Shown piece by piece: positions 37,218-49,200 of a stretch of 64,000 bases of DNA; position 1 is the stretch's first letter, and the number at the start of each line of letters is the position of its first letter. This stretch comes from Cervus elaphus (taxonomy: Eukaryota > Chordata > Mammalia > Artiodactyla > Cervidae): contig NC_057829.1 of NCBI RefSeq assembly GCF_910594005.1, positions 59,565,001 through 59,629,000 of the forward strand, given 5' to 3'. The position numbers and the translations under genes are program-made. The notes beneath the pieces were generated by a model. That model saw only the letters and a program-made list of their open reading frames with translations. It made no database searches and was not told where the DNA came from.

Positions 37218-40200
37218 GTAAGTAGGTTTTATGTTCCTCCAGTGTCTTGTAAAAGGTAAGTAAAATAAGCCCAATTTAAAAAATAATATATATTCTTACG
37301 AGCACACTGTTAAAGCAGGTCAGTTTGAAGCAAATTACTCCCTGTAAATTTGATATTTTTCTTGCCTTTTCTGGCCTGTTATTATCATAAATAGAGGAAC
37401 AAAGTAATGTGTTTTGTGAGAAGAGAAGAGTTTAGGTCTTTGTATAGTAGAATCAAAATAATTAAGTTTAAAAGCTGGGAGTGTTGCCTCCTTTCTTTAT
37501 TTCACAGCCATTTGCTATGATTTGGGACTGAAAGTAAAGGGTAAGTGAAGTGTTCTGTGATTAGTGATTTCTTTCCAGAAATAATTTACTATATTGTTGA
37601 TCAGTCGCTCAGTTGTGTCCGACTCTTTGTGACCCCATGGACTGTAGCACGCCAGGCTTCCCTGTCCTTCACCACCTCCCAGAGCTTGCTCAAACTCAAG
37701 TCCACTGAGTCAGTGATGCCATTCAGCCATCTCATCTTCTGTCGTCCTCTTCTCCTGCCTTCAATCTTTCCCAGCATCAGAGTCTTTTCTAGTGAGTTGG
37801 CTCTTCACATCAGGTAGCAAAACAAAGTACTGGAGCTTCAGCTTCAGCATGTGATTAGCGATTTCTTTCCTGAAATCATTTACTATATAAGCTGTGTGTT
37901 TTGTTCAGATGACCAGGAAAACATAACTTTTCTGAAGAAGGGCAGTGTGCCTGGTGTTAAGGAATTAACTTAGGATTAGGATGATCACGGGGGAATCAAA
38001 GAAAGAAGTCATCAGTTAGGTTCCCACTGGTGGCAGCAGCATTCATTTGGATTCTGCAGGAAATTGCCATCTGTATCCTGTGAATGCTGCCGCATAGAAG
38101 GTGTTGTTCTTCCATGAGATGCTGCATGTCCTGGCACTGCCTCTATGATGCTTCCTCTCTTTCTGTGTTAGTGACACCAGAGGATCTCAAACTAGGCTGG
38201 GCATTAGGGTTAGGTGAAATTTTTTTTTTTTAATTATAAATTTCTACTATTCATCATAGGGCTACAGAATCAGAATTCTAATGACTGCTCCATGGGTGAT
38301 TCTGAAGCAGTGAGCTGGCTGTTGGTCCAAAAGATGGGCCTTGAGGATTGCTACATTGCTCTCAAGGATCAGAGGGTGACTATGATCTTCAAATTTGAAT
38401 CCTCTACATAGTAGCCCTGGGATGCTGGACATGGAACAGAATTCTGCAACCTCAGTTTCCTTATTTATAGTGGGGCAAATAAGTCCACTGAAAGTGCTGA
38501 TCTGAGGATTAATTATAATCTGTGTACCAGCTACTTGGACCATTACCCAACATTTCAGGTCATTCATAAGTAGAACCTATAACAATTACCACCATATTTA
38601 AGCATTAAATTCTAAATTTAATACATAATTAGGCTGTCTCTGGCAGAATAAAAACATAAAGCATGATAATAATACATTCTGCATCAGGCACAACACATTA
38701 TCTCATATTGACTTCTTTTGCTATTACATGCATCTCCATTCCCAGCTCTCAAAAGTCTACGGCCCTGTGTTCACTCTGTATTTTGGCATGAAGCCCACCG
38801 TGGTCTTGCATGGATATGAAGTAGTGAAGGAAGCTCTGATTGACCTGGGAGAAGAGTTTTCTAGAAGAGGCAGTTACCCAGTGATTCAGAGAGCTACTAA
38901 GGGATATGGTAGGTGTGTATGTGTGGGTGTTCAGCATTGGCAAAGGGTAGGAATGGTGAGAATGGAAAAGAGGAATTTGAAAACGCCCCCCCCCCCCGCC
39001 GTGCCCCCCCCCCCCCCCCCCGCCCCCCAGCAGATCGTGTTCCCTCTCTAAGGCTGCCATGTGTCAGCTCACTCCTCCTCCCCTGGAGCTTCCCTCCTAG
39101 TTTCTGTTTCCCTTCCTGGTAGGAATCATTTTCAGCAATGGGAAGATATGGAAGGAGACCCGGCGCTTCTCCCTCATGACCCTGAGGAATTTCGGGATGG
39201 GGAAGAGGAGCATTGAGGACCGTGTTCAAGAGGAAGCACGCTGCCTGGTGGAGGAGTTGAGAAAAACCAACGGTGGGTGATTCTATTTTCTCTTAAGTCT
39301 GACCTTAACAGGCTGCTCTCTCTCCAGTGACATCCTTGGAAATATTTCAAGGACGGCCGCATCTTTCATATGGGTATTGGCTGTCAGCCCTCAGATGGGG
39401 GGAGGGGGTTATAAAGCATAGGCAGCCAAGGAGCTTTTGTGTATCTGTGCTTATTGTGTGTGTACTCCCATGACTGCACGCAGTGTGGGCATAAAGATCA
39501 TTTAATCAAATTATCTCCTGAACATTGTTTGTTTTCAAACCAGAAATCACAAAACATAGTTTTGAGTCATTTCCTAAAAATATTAAAGAACGGAGAAGGG
39601 TAGAGATAATGTGGTTGTCTATTCTGGAATATTTTACCAGGGAATACTTGTTAATTGGACAGGGTAGGAATAACCATTATGGGGCATGAAACAAGCAACA
39701 TGTGTGTTGACTTAAGTGGGCTATATTTATATATTCAGTCTTACAGACACTTTTGAGAGTTACTTTCAGGGCTCAGGCCTACAATTCTGGCCAATAGTAA
39801 TACCATCTATGGTTTTAATCATCTTGGTATATCTTAGTGCAATTCTCATCAATTATGCTTTCTCGGTAAAGACCGCACTCTTTAAAAAGTACCAGTATTC
39901 ATTATTTCTTGTTATTCAATACTAATTGTACCGATTTATATATTTTGAATAAATGTATGCTACATCTTAATTCTGTTAAAACACACATATACCAAGTCAG
40001 TCCAGTTGAGTTCAGTCTCTTAGTCATGCCTGACTCTTGTGACCCAATGAATTGCAACACACCAGGCCTCCCTGTCCATCACCAACTCCTGGACTTTACC
40101 CAAACCCATGTCCGAGTCAGTGATGCCATCCAACCATCTCATCCTCTGTCATCCCCTTCTCCTCTTGCCCTCAATCTTTCCCAGCATCAGGGTCTTTTCA

Positions 40201-43200
40201 AATGAGTCAGCTCTTTGCATCAGTTTTCCAAAGTACTGGAGTTTCAGCTTCTATATCAGTCCTTCCAATGAACACCCAGGACTGATCTCCTTCAGGATGG
40301 ACTGGTTGGATCTCCTTGCAGTCCAAGGGACTCTCAAGAGTCTTCTCCCCATTCCCATCCCCCCTCCCAGAAAAAAGAAAAGAAAAGAAAATATTAAAAA
40401 AAAAAAAAAAAAAAAGAGAGTCTTCTCCAGCACTACAGTTGAAAAGCATCAATTCTTCTTTGCTCAGCTTTCTTTATAGTCCAGCTCTTACATGACTACT
40501 GGAAAAACCATAGCCTTAACTAGATGGACCTTTGTTGACAAAGTAATGTCTCTGTTTTTTAATATGCTGTCTAGGTTGGTCATAACTTTCCTTCCAAGGA
40601 GTAAGCGTCTTTTAATTTCATGGCTGTAATCACCATCTGTAGTGATTTTGGAGCCCCAAAAAATAAAGTCAGCCACTGTTTCCACTGTTTCCCCATCTAT
40701 TTTCTATGAAGTGATGGGACCAGATGCCATGATCTTAGTTTTCTGAATGTTGAGCTTTAAGCCAACTTTTTCACTCTCCTCTTACACTTTCATCAAGAGG
40801 GTCTTTAGTTCTTCATTTTCTGCCATTAGAGTGGTGTCATATGTATATCTGAGGTTATTGATATTTCTCCCAGCAATCTTGGTTCTGGCTTGTGCTTCCT
40901 CCAGCCCAGGGTTTCTCATGATATACTCTGCATATAAGTTAAATAAACAGGGTGACAATATACAGCCTTGAGGTACTCCTTTTCCTATTTGGAACCAAGT
41001 CATGAAATATTTATTTAACTAAATTTTGACCTAAGCAACACCTGCTTATCTTATCTTCTCCAAGTAGAATTTGGTTCTGTTTTCAGTTTGCAAATTTTGC
41101 CCCATCATTTTTGGATTTTAGTAACAAATGTACAGTCTGCAATATATTTCTCTGCCACCTCATTTTGTCTAAATTTCTGTGTCTGTGGTCTCTCTTCCAC
41201 AGGCTGCCGGATTGTAGTTCTTCAGCTTGTCTGCCCCTTGGTGCTTGAGATTGGTCTTGGAGCTGTACAGGTTTCCTGGTGGGTGGGACTGAAAGCTGCT
41301 CATTGGTGGGTACAGCTGGGTCATGTCCCTCTTGTGGGCAGAGCTGTGTCACAGGGTATGTTTAGAGGAAGCAATTGGCTCAGAATAACTTGAGGCAGAC
41401 TAAAGTTAATGGGTAACAGTCACCTTTTTGATAGAAATATCAATAACCTCAGATATGCAGATGACACCACCCTTATGGCAAAAAGTGAAGAGAGACTAAA
41501 GAGACTCTTGTTGAAAGTGAAAGAGAAGCATGAAAAAGCTGGTTTTAAACTCAACATTCACGTAAACTAAGGTCATGGCATTTTCCCCCCACCCCTATCA
41601 CTTCATGGCAAATAGTTCGGGAAACAGTGGAAACAGTGACAGATTTTATTTTCTTGGACTCCAAAATCACTGCAGATTGTGACTGCGGCCATGAAATTAA
41701 AAGATGCTTGCTCCTTGGAAGAAAAGTTATGACCAATCTAGACAGCATATTAAAAAGCAGAGACATCACTTTGCCAACAAAGGTCCAGATAGTCACAGCT
41801 ATGGTTTTTCCAGTAGTGATGTACAAATGTGAGAGTTGGACCACAAAGAAAGCTGAGTGATGAAGAATTGATGCTTTTGAACTGTGGTGTTGGAGAAGAC
41901 TCTTGAAAGTCCCTTGGACAGCAAGGAGATTAATCCAGTCAATGCTAAAGGAAATCAGTCCTGAGTATTCATTGGAAGCACTCATGCTAAAGCTCTAATA
42001 CTTTAGTCATCTGATGTGAAGAACTGACTCTTTGGAAAGACCCTGATGCTGGGAAAGATTGATGACAGGAGGAGAAGGGGACAACAGGGGATGAGATGGT
42101 TGGATGGCATCACTGACCTGATGGACATGACTTTGTGCAAACTCCTGGAGTTGGTGATGGACAGGGAAGCCTGGTGTGCTGCAGCCCATGGGGTCACAGA
42201 GGGTCAGGACAGGACTGAGCAACTGACCTGAACTGAACTGATCGATATTTCTCCTTGTATCTTGATTCCAGCTTGTGCTTCATCCAGCCTGGTATTTCAC
42301 ATGATGTACTTTGCATATAAGTTAAATAAGCAGGGTGACAATGTACAGCCTTGACATACTCCTTTTCCATTTTGAAACCAGTCCGTTGTTCTATGTCTGG
42401 TTCTAACTGTTTCTTCTTGACCTGCATGCAGGTTTCTTGGGAGGCAGGTAAGGTGGTCTGGTATTCCCATCTCTTTAAGAATTTTCCACAGTTTGTTGTG
42501 GTCCACACAGTCAAAGGCTTTAGTGTAGCCAATGAGGCAAAATTAGATGATTTTCTGGAAGTCCGTTGCTTTTTCTATAATACAACAGATGTTGGCAATT
42601 TGATCTCTCATTCCTCTGCCTTTTCTAAATCCAGTAGGTACATCTAGAAGTTCTCAGTTCACATACTATAAGCAATATCATATGATAGTTATCTTTTCTG
42701 GCTTACTTCACTCAATATAATAATTTCATATTGCTGAAAATGGCATTATGTCCTTATTTTAATGACTAAGTAATATTTATTGGGGGTTTTCTGGTGACAT
42801 TAGTGGTAAAGAATCTGCCAGCCAATGCAGGAGATGTGGGTTCAATCCTTGGATTGGAAAGATCTCCTCAAGAAGCAAATGGAAACCCACCCCAGTATTC
42901 CTGCCTGGGAAATCCCATGGACAGAGGGGCCTGACAGACTTAGTCCTGGGGTCACAAAGAATCAGACATGACTTAGAGACTAGACAACACAGCAATATTC
43001 ATTACGTGTGTGTGTGTGTGTGTTTGTGTGTGTGTGTTTCACATCTTTGGCATCCAGGCATCTGCCGATGGACATTTAGGTTGTTTCCATGTCTTGTGCC
43101 AAGTCACTTCAGTAGTGTCCGACCCTTTGTGACCTCACGGACCATAGCCGACCCGACTCCTCTTTCTATGGGATTCTCCAGGCACGAATATCAGAGTGGG

Positions 43201-46200
43201 TTGCCATTGCCTTCTCTAGTTTCCATGTCTTGGCTATTATAAATAGTGCTGACATGAAATTGGGATGCATGTATCATTTTTAATTAGAGTTTTTATCTTT
43301 TCTGAATATACGCCCAAGAGTGGGATTGCTGTAGCATATGGTAGTTCTATTTTTAGTTTTTTAAGGAACCGCCATACAGTTTTCTATAGTGGTTCCATCA
43401 ATTTACATTCCCACCAACAGTATAGGAGTGTTTCCTTTTCTCCAAATCCTCTCCAGTATTTATTCCAAATATATTAATTTTAATGGCCAAGGTAAATGAG
43501 GGACATTAATTCTTAAAAAGGAAGAAATTTTAAACATGGAAACAAAATTAAGGGAATTCCACTCATCAAGTTATACTTTTTGTTTCACTTATCTGGGGGT
43601 TTATGTTTGAAATTAAAATTTTACATTTTATATTACTTTAGACAAAATCCAATTTCTAATAATTGGTTAATTGTTCATTTGTTTCTTAGTTTTTCTCCTC
43701 ATATAGCATGGATACTTTGTGTTTTATTACACTTATTTTTTCAAATGCATGAATTCAACTACAGTCTCTCTCTCTCTCACTTTAGCTTTTCTTCCCTGAT
43801 TCTGCACATGAGTTTTTCAACTATTCATTTTGAGTTCCCTAACAATTTTCTTTCTTTCTGTCAGTGTTTAATTTGCAGACAGATGATATTCAACATTGAT
43901 AACTTTCATTATTAAATCATACAAAATAGGCTCTTTAAATGTTCTTGTCATTTTCCCTTCAAGTTAACAGGCACCTTGAGTGAAAAGGGTACAAGTAAAG
44001 GTGTGAGGAGTGAATTGAATATTTGTAAAAGCCTGTTATTTAACTAGCTGTGCTGAAGTATCCTACTCAGGTTAAGGTAAAGTGATGTGTTGATTTTATG
44101 CATGCTGAATATTTATTTTTAAAGGAATTTGTTGGTGAGATATCACTTCAGAGTTTCTAAAATTACCTTTCACCTGTTATCTCAAATATCAAGTATCTCT
44201 TGTGTGTGTTTTAATGGTGTGTTTAAATTGTTTGTTATTCTCTAGGGTTACCCTGTGATCCCACTTTCATACTGAGCTGTGCTCCCTGCAATGTGATCTG
44301 CTCCATTATTTTCCGGAATCGTTTTGCTTACAAAGATCAGATTTTTCTAGATCTAATGGAAAGACTGAATGAAAACATCAGGCTTCTGGGCTCTCCATGG
44401 CTGCAGGTGAGGCCAAAGTCCTTTCTTCTCAAGGATTCATTTTGGCTCTTTTCTCCATGAGATCCAGATCTCTCTGGGCACCAAGCTGTGAGGTGAATGT
44501 GTGAACAGCACAGTCCTGCCCAGAGCTTAGCATCATGGCGTACTCATCTAGGGATGACTGCAGAGCCCTTAATGATAAACAGGAAAATACGTGCCCAGAA
44601 TACAGAACTGCAGTTCAGTCCCATTTACCCTGTTCAGTGGTTTTTCCACCAAGATCCAAAGACCAATTTCTGTAAACTACTTTGGTAACTTCCCCAAAGC
44701 ATGACCACAGCAGTGGTCCTACTGGAAAGGCTTCCACTGCCCACAAGTCTTGTCCCCAATCTCTACTCATGGATTCTTCAGCATGTTAGCTGACAGAAAT
44801 ATCTATTTGGGAAGAAAGAGAATATTTCCTTCAAGGGGCTCCCAGGGGACACTGAATATGATAGGAGAGTTTGATGCTTCAGTTGGTATCTTAACTAACA
44901 AAATAATTGCTTTGAGGATGACAAAATGATGATGTTTTAGTGTAGGAACCGCAAACCAACATCACTGGTGTACCCTGTGCTGAGCTAAATGTTCTGTCCT
45001 CTGCCTGAAAGACAATGGTGTGACCTTACAGAGGTCACTTAATTGCTGTGGTTCCCAGTTACTTTATCCATAAAATGTTGAGTTGTGTTTCATGGTGTCT
45101 TTAGGACCCTTTTAGTCCTAAAATACCGATTTTATGATTGAGGCCACTAAACAGAAATAGAAATATCAGGGATCAGCTTGTTTTCTATATCAGATTACCT
45201 AAACTCCCATAATCTGATGTCATCTATAAAAGGTGAATCACTGTGTTTCATGCTATCTCTTATTACATAATTGTGAGGAGAATTGATGCAGAAAATGAAA
45301 GAATTGATACAAAGATGCCTTTATACTGTGAACATGATGTATGAGTATAGGAGATGAATACCATCGTTGATCCCTGGTTATAATTTTCTCCCTGAAATAC
45401 ATCTATCAGCATAGAAAACTATGTATTTGTGAAGTTAAAAAGTCCCATCTATATAGTGACTGAATTATTTTAATATTTATAATTCATTTTCTAACCAGGG
45501 CTTGGCATATAATGTTTAAATCTTCGTTAAGTGTTTTCTTTTAATGAACAATTATTTTTTCTAGCTCTGCAGGTCTTTCCCTGCTCTCATTGATTATATC
45601 CCAGGGAAACATAAAAAATTCTTTGAAAATTATGCTTGTATGAAAAGTTATGTTTTGGAGAAAACAAGGGAACACCAAGCATCCCTGGACATTAACAACC
45701 CTCGGGACTTTATTGATTGTTTCCTGACCAAGATGGAACAGGTAAAATGTTAATGACAGCTCAATTATTTGATTGCTTGTTTTCTGACCAAGATGGAACA
45801 AGTAAAAGTTAATGACACCTCGATTATTTGATTGCTTGTGAATTTTTAGGGCTGTTGAATTTACCAGTGATGTTTCAGTGGTTTGGCCAGCAATGTTGAC
45901 AAACATTTTAAGTACATGATGTATGTCCAAATGTATGGTATGCATTATGGAAGATATAATGTTTAATTGTTAAATTAGTTGAATATGTTGATTCTACTCT
46001 TTACCTACTAGTAATCTTCCTACAGAGAAGTACAGAATGACACCTCAGATGAAATGGAAACAATTAGAAACAAGTTAGAAAATGCAAAATATCATGGAAT
46101 AATATGAAGTTGAACATGATCATTGCACACACTGTATTGGGGAATGGAAAAGAATGGCTTAATCTAGCTGGGCTTCCTGCATACCAAGTGTTTGGAAATA

Positions 46201-49200
46201 AATCTTAATATATTTGCAGTGAAGGACAGGGGAAGGAATTTTAGGTGGTGAATACTGTATATATTATATATAGTATACATAGGCCTGTGATGAGGAAGAG
46301 TAGGTGGATGGAAGAGAGAGCACTTTGAGTGTGAAGTAAAAATGAATTGGTATGAATGAAATGAAATGGAATGGAATGGAATGGAATAGAATGGAATGAA
46401 ATGAATGGAATGAAATGATATGGAGCTGGAATTATATGTCTGTGGGCATGAATTCTATACCATGTGTTGAAAAGACACCCCTTTTCCCTCTTGACCCCCT
46501 GTCAAAAATCAGTGCACTCAAAATTTAACCCTTTATTTGTGTAAGTAAGTGTTAGCCACTCAGTCATGCCCGACTCTTTCCGACCCCATGGACTGCAGCC
46601 CACCAGGCTCCTCTGTCCATGAGATTTCCAGGCAAGGATACTGGAGTGGATTGCCATTTCCTTCTCCAGGGTATCATCCACTAGGGATTGAACCCGGGTC
46701 TCCTGCACTGCAGGCAGATTCTTTACTGACTGAACTACAAGTGAAGCCCTAGATTATTTGTGTAATCTGACATCTATTCCATTAATCTAAATGTCAGTCC
46801 TTATACTAGTAGCATTTCATCTGGTCATCTTAATTATTAGTTTTGTGTTTAGCTTTGAAGTTGAGAACTGTGAATCCTCTAATTTTGTTGTTAATTTTTA
46901 AAAGTGTTTTGGCTATTCTGAATGCTTTGAATTTTCAGGTTAATTATAGGATAAACTAGTCAATTTATGCAAAGAAATTAATGATTTTTATAAGGATTGC
47001 AGGAAATCTGTTGATCAATTTATGGAGTGACATCATTTTAAAATATAGGTAAAATTCATATAACATGCAATTCACTGTTTTAAAGTATATGATTTAGTTG
47101 TATGTACTTGCATTCACAATGTTGTGTGATCACTAGTTCTCTTATTTCAAAACTTTCCTATCGCTCTCCAGAAACATACCATATCCATTAAATGATCACT
47201 CTCCATTCCCTCCACCCCATCCTGTGTTAACCTGTTTTCTGCTTTATGTCTGTGGATTTGCTTGTTATGAATATAGTATGGGACTACTCAGGTGGTGCTA
47301 GGGGTAAAGAACCTTCCTGACAGTGCAGGAGACATAAGAGATGTGAGCTCAATCTCTGGCTTGGAAACATCCCTTGGAGACGGGCATGGCAACCCACTCC
47401 AGTATTCTTGCCTGGAGAATCCCATGGATAATGGAGCTTAGCAGGCTACAGTCCATGGAGTCACAAAGAGTCTGACACTACTGAAGCGACTTAGTATGCG
47501 TGCATGAATATAGCATATAAAAGAACTTATAGCATTGCCCCTTTTGTTTTTGGCTTCATCTAGAATAATGTTTTGGATTCTTGTCTAAGTTATAGTGTAT
47601 ATCAGTATTTGTTACCCTCTTGTATGGCTGCATGATATTCCATTTTAATATACGTACCATGACTTTTTATACATTCATGTATTTGTGGACATTGGTGGTG
47701 TTTCCCTTTGGGTCTTAATGAACATTGTTGCCGCAAATATTTGTGTACAAATTTCTTCATGGACATATTTTCATTTATATTGAGTATATTCCTAGGAGTA
47801 AAATCTATGAGGCCTATGGTAATTTTAAGTCTGACATTTTGAGAAATAGCCAGACTTTCCCATGGTGACTGAAGCATTTATATTCCTACCAGCAATGTAA
47901 AGCATTCCTATTTTCCCACATAATTACCATGATTTATTTTCTAGTTTCTTGTAGTTATTAAAGCTGGTCTGGTTAACGTGAAGTGATCTCTCTTTGTGGC
48001 TTTAGTTTGCATTTCCTTAATGAACAATGATCTAGAATATATTTCATGTGTCATTACCCATTTTTATTTCTTCTTTGGAGAAATATTGTTATTCAAGTCC
48101 TTTGCCCCTTTAAAAATTAGGTTCCTTGTCTTTGTTGTTGAGCTTTGATATTTTGGTATTATAAAAATAAAGTAAGAATTGATATTTTTGGTATTATATC
48201 CTTACACATGTGCATGTATGCATGGTCAGTCACTCAATTGTGTCAGACTCTTTCAACTCCATGGACTGGAGTTGGCAGTCCACTAGGCTTCTCTATCCAT
48301 GGAATTTTCCAGGCAAGAATACTGGAGTGGGTTGCCATGCCATCCTCCAGGGGCTCTTCCCAACCCAGGGATTGAACCCGGGTCTCTCTCATTGCAGGTG
48401 GATTCTTTATCATCTGAGCCATGAGGGAAGTGCAAATGATCAGAGAAATACAAATAAAAACTACAATGAGGTGCCACTTCACACTAGTCAGAGTGGCTGT
48501 CATCAGAAAGTCTACAAATATGGCTCAGTGGTAAAGAATCTGCCTGCCAATGCAGAAGCCACAGGAGATGTAGGGTTTGATACCAGGTCAAGAAGATTCC
48601 CTTGAGGAGGAAGTGGCAACCCACTCCAGTATTCATGCTGGGATAATTCCATGGACAGAGGAGTCTGTCAGGCTGTAGTCCATGGGATCACAAAGAGTTG
48701 GACACGAATGAGTGACGAGGCATGCATGCAGTAAATGGTAGAGAGGATGTGGAGTAAAGGGAACCCTCCTACACTATTGGTGTGAATGTAAATTGGTGCT
48801 GCCATTATGGGGAACAGTATGAAGGTTTCTCTAAAAACTATTAATAAAGTTCTCATATGATCAGCGATCCCACTCCTATAGTGTTCTCCCCACTATAATT
48901 TGAAAAGTTATGCACCCCAGTGTTCATAATAGCACTATTTACAGTAGCCAAGACATGAAAGCAACCTAAGTATTCATCAACAGATGAATGGATAAAGAGG
49001 ATGTGATATATATATTCAATGGAATATTTCTCAGCCATTAAAAATGAATTAAATAATGCCATTTGAGCAATATGGATGGGCCTAGAGATCATACTAAGTG
49101 AAGGAAGACAGAGAAAGACAAGTATCATATGATATCACTTATATGTGGAATATATATAAGTTAACATTTATAAAACAGAAACAGACTCAGGCATAGTAAA

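Larger units (their letters stand above)
42666..43465 (-). mobile_element. Old L1 3' region, antisense, with two nested SINEs
   Basis: TTCTGGCTTACTTCACTCAA, GGACATTTAGGTTGTTTCCA, CTTGGCTATTATAAATAGTG, CCTCTCCAGTATTTATT. It is interrupted by Bov-tA copies and a TG repeat. Confidence 0.8.

Noticed and set aside
38728..39229. Minus-strand frames with Gly-rich runs near exons 2 and 3
   Set aside because: They are shadows of CYP2C exons and of the poly-C tract.
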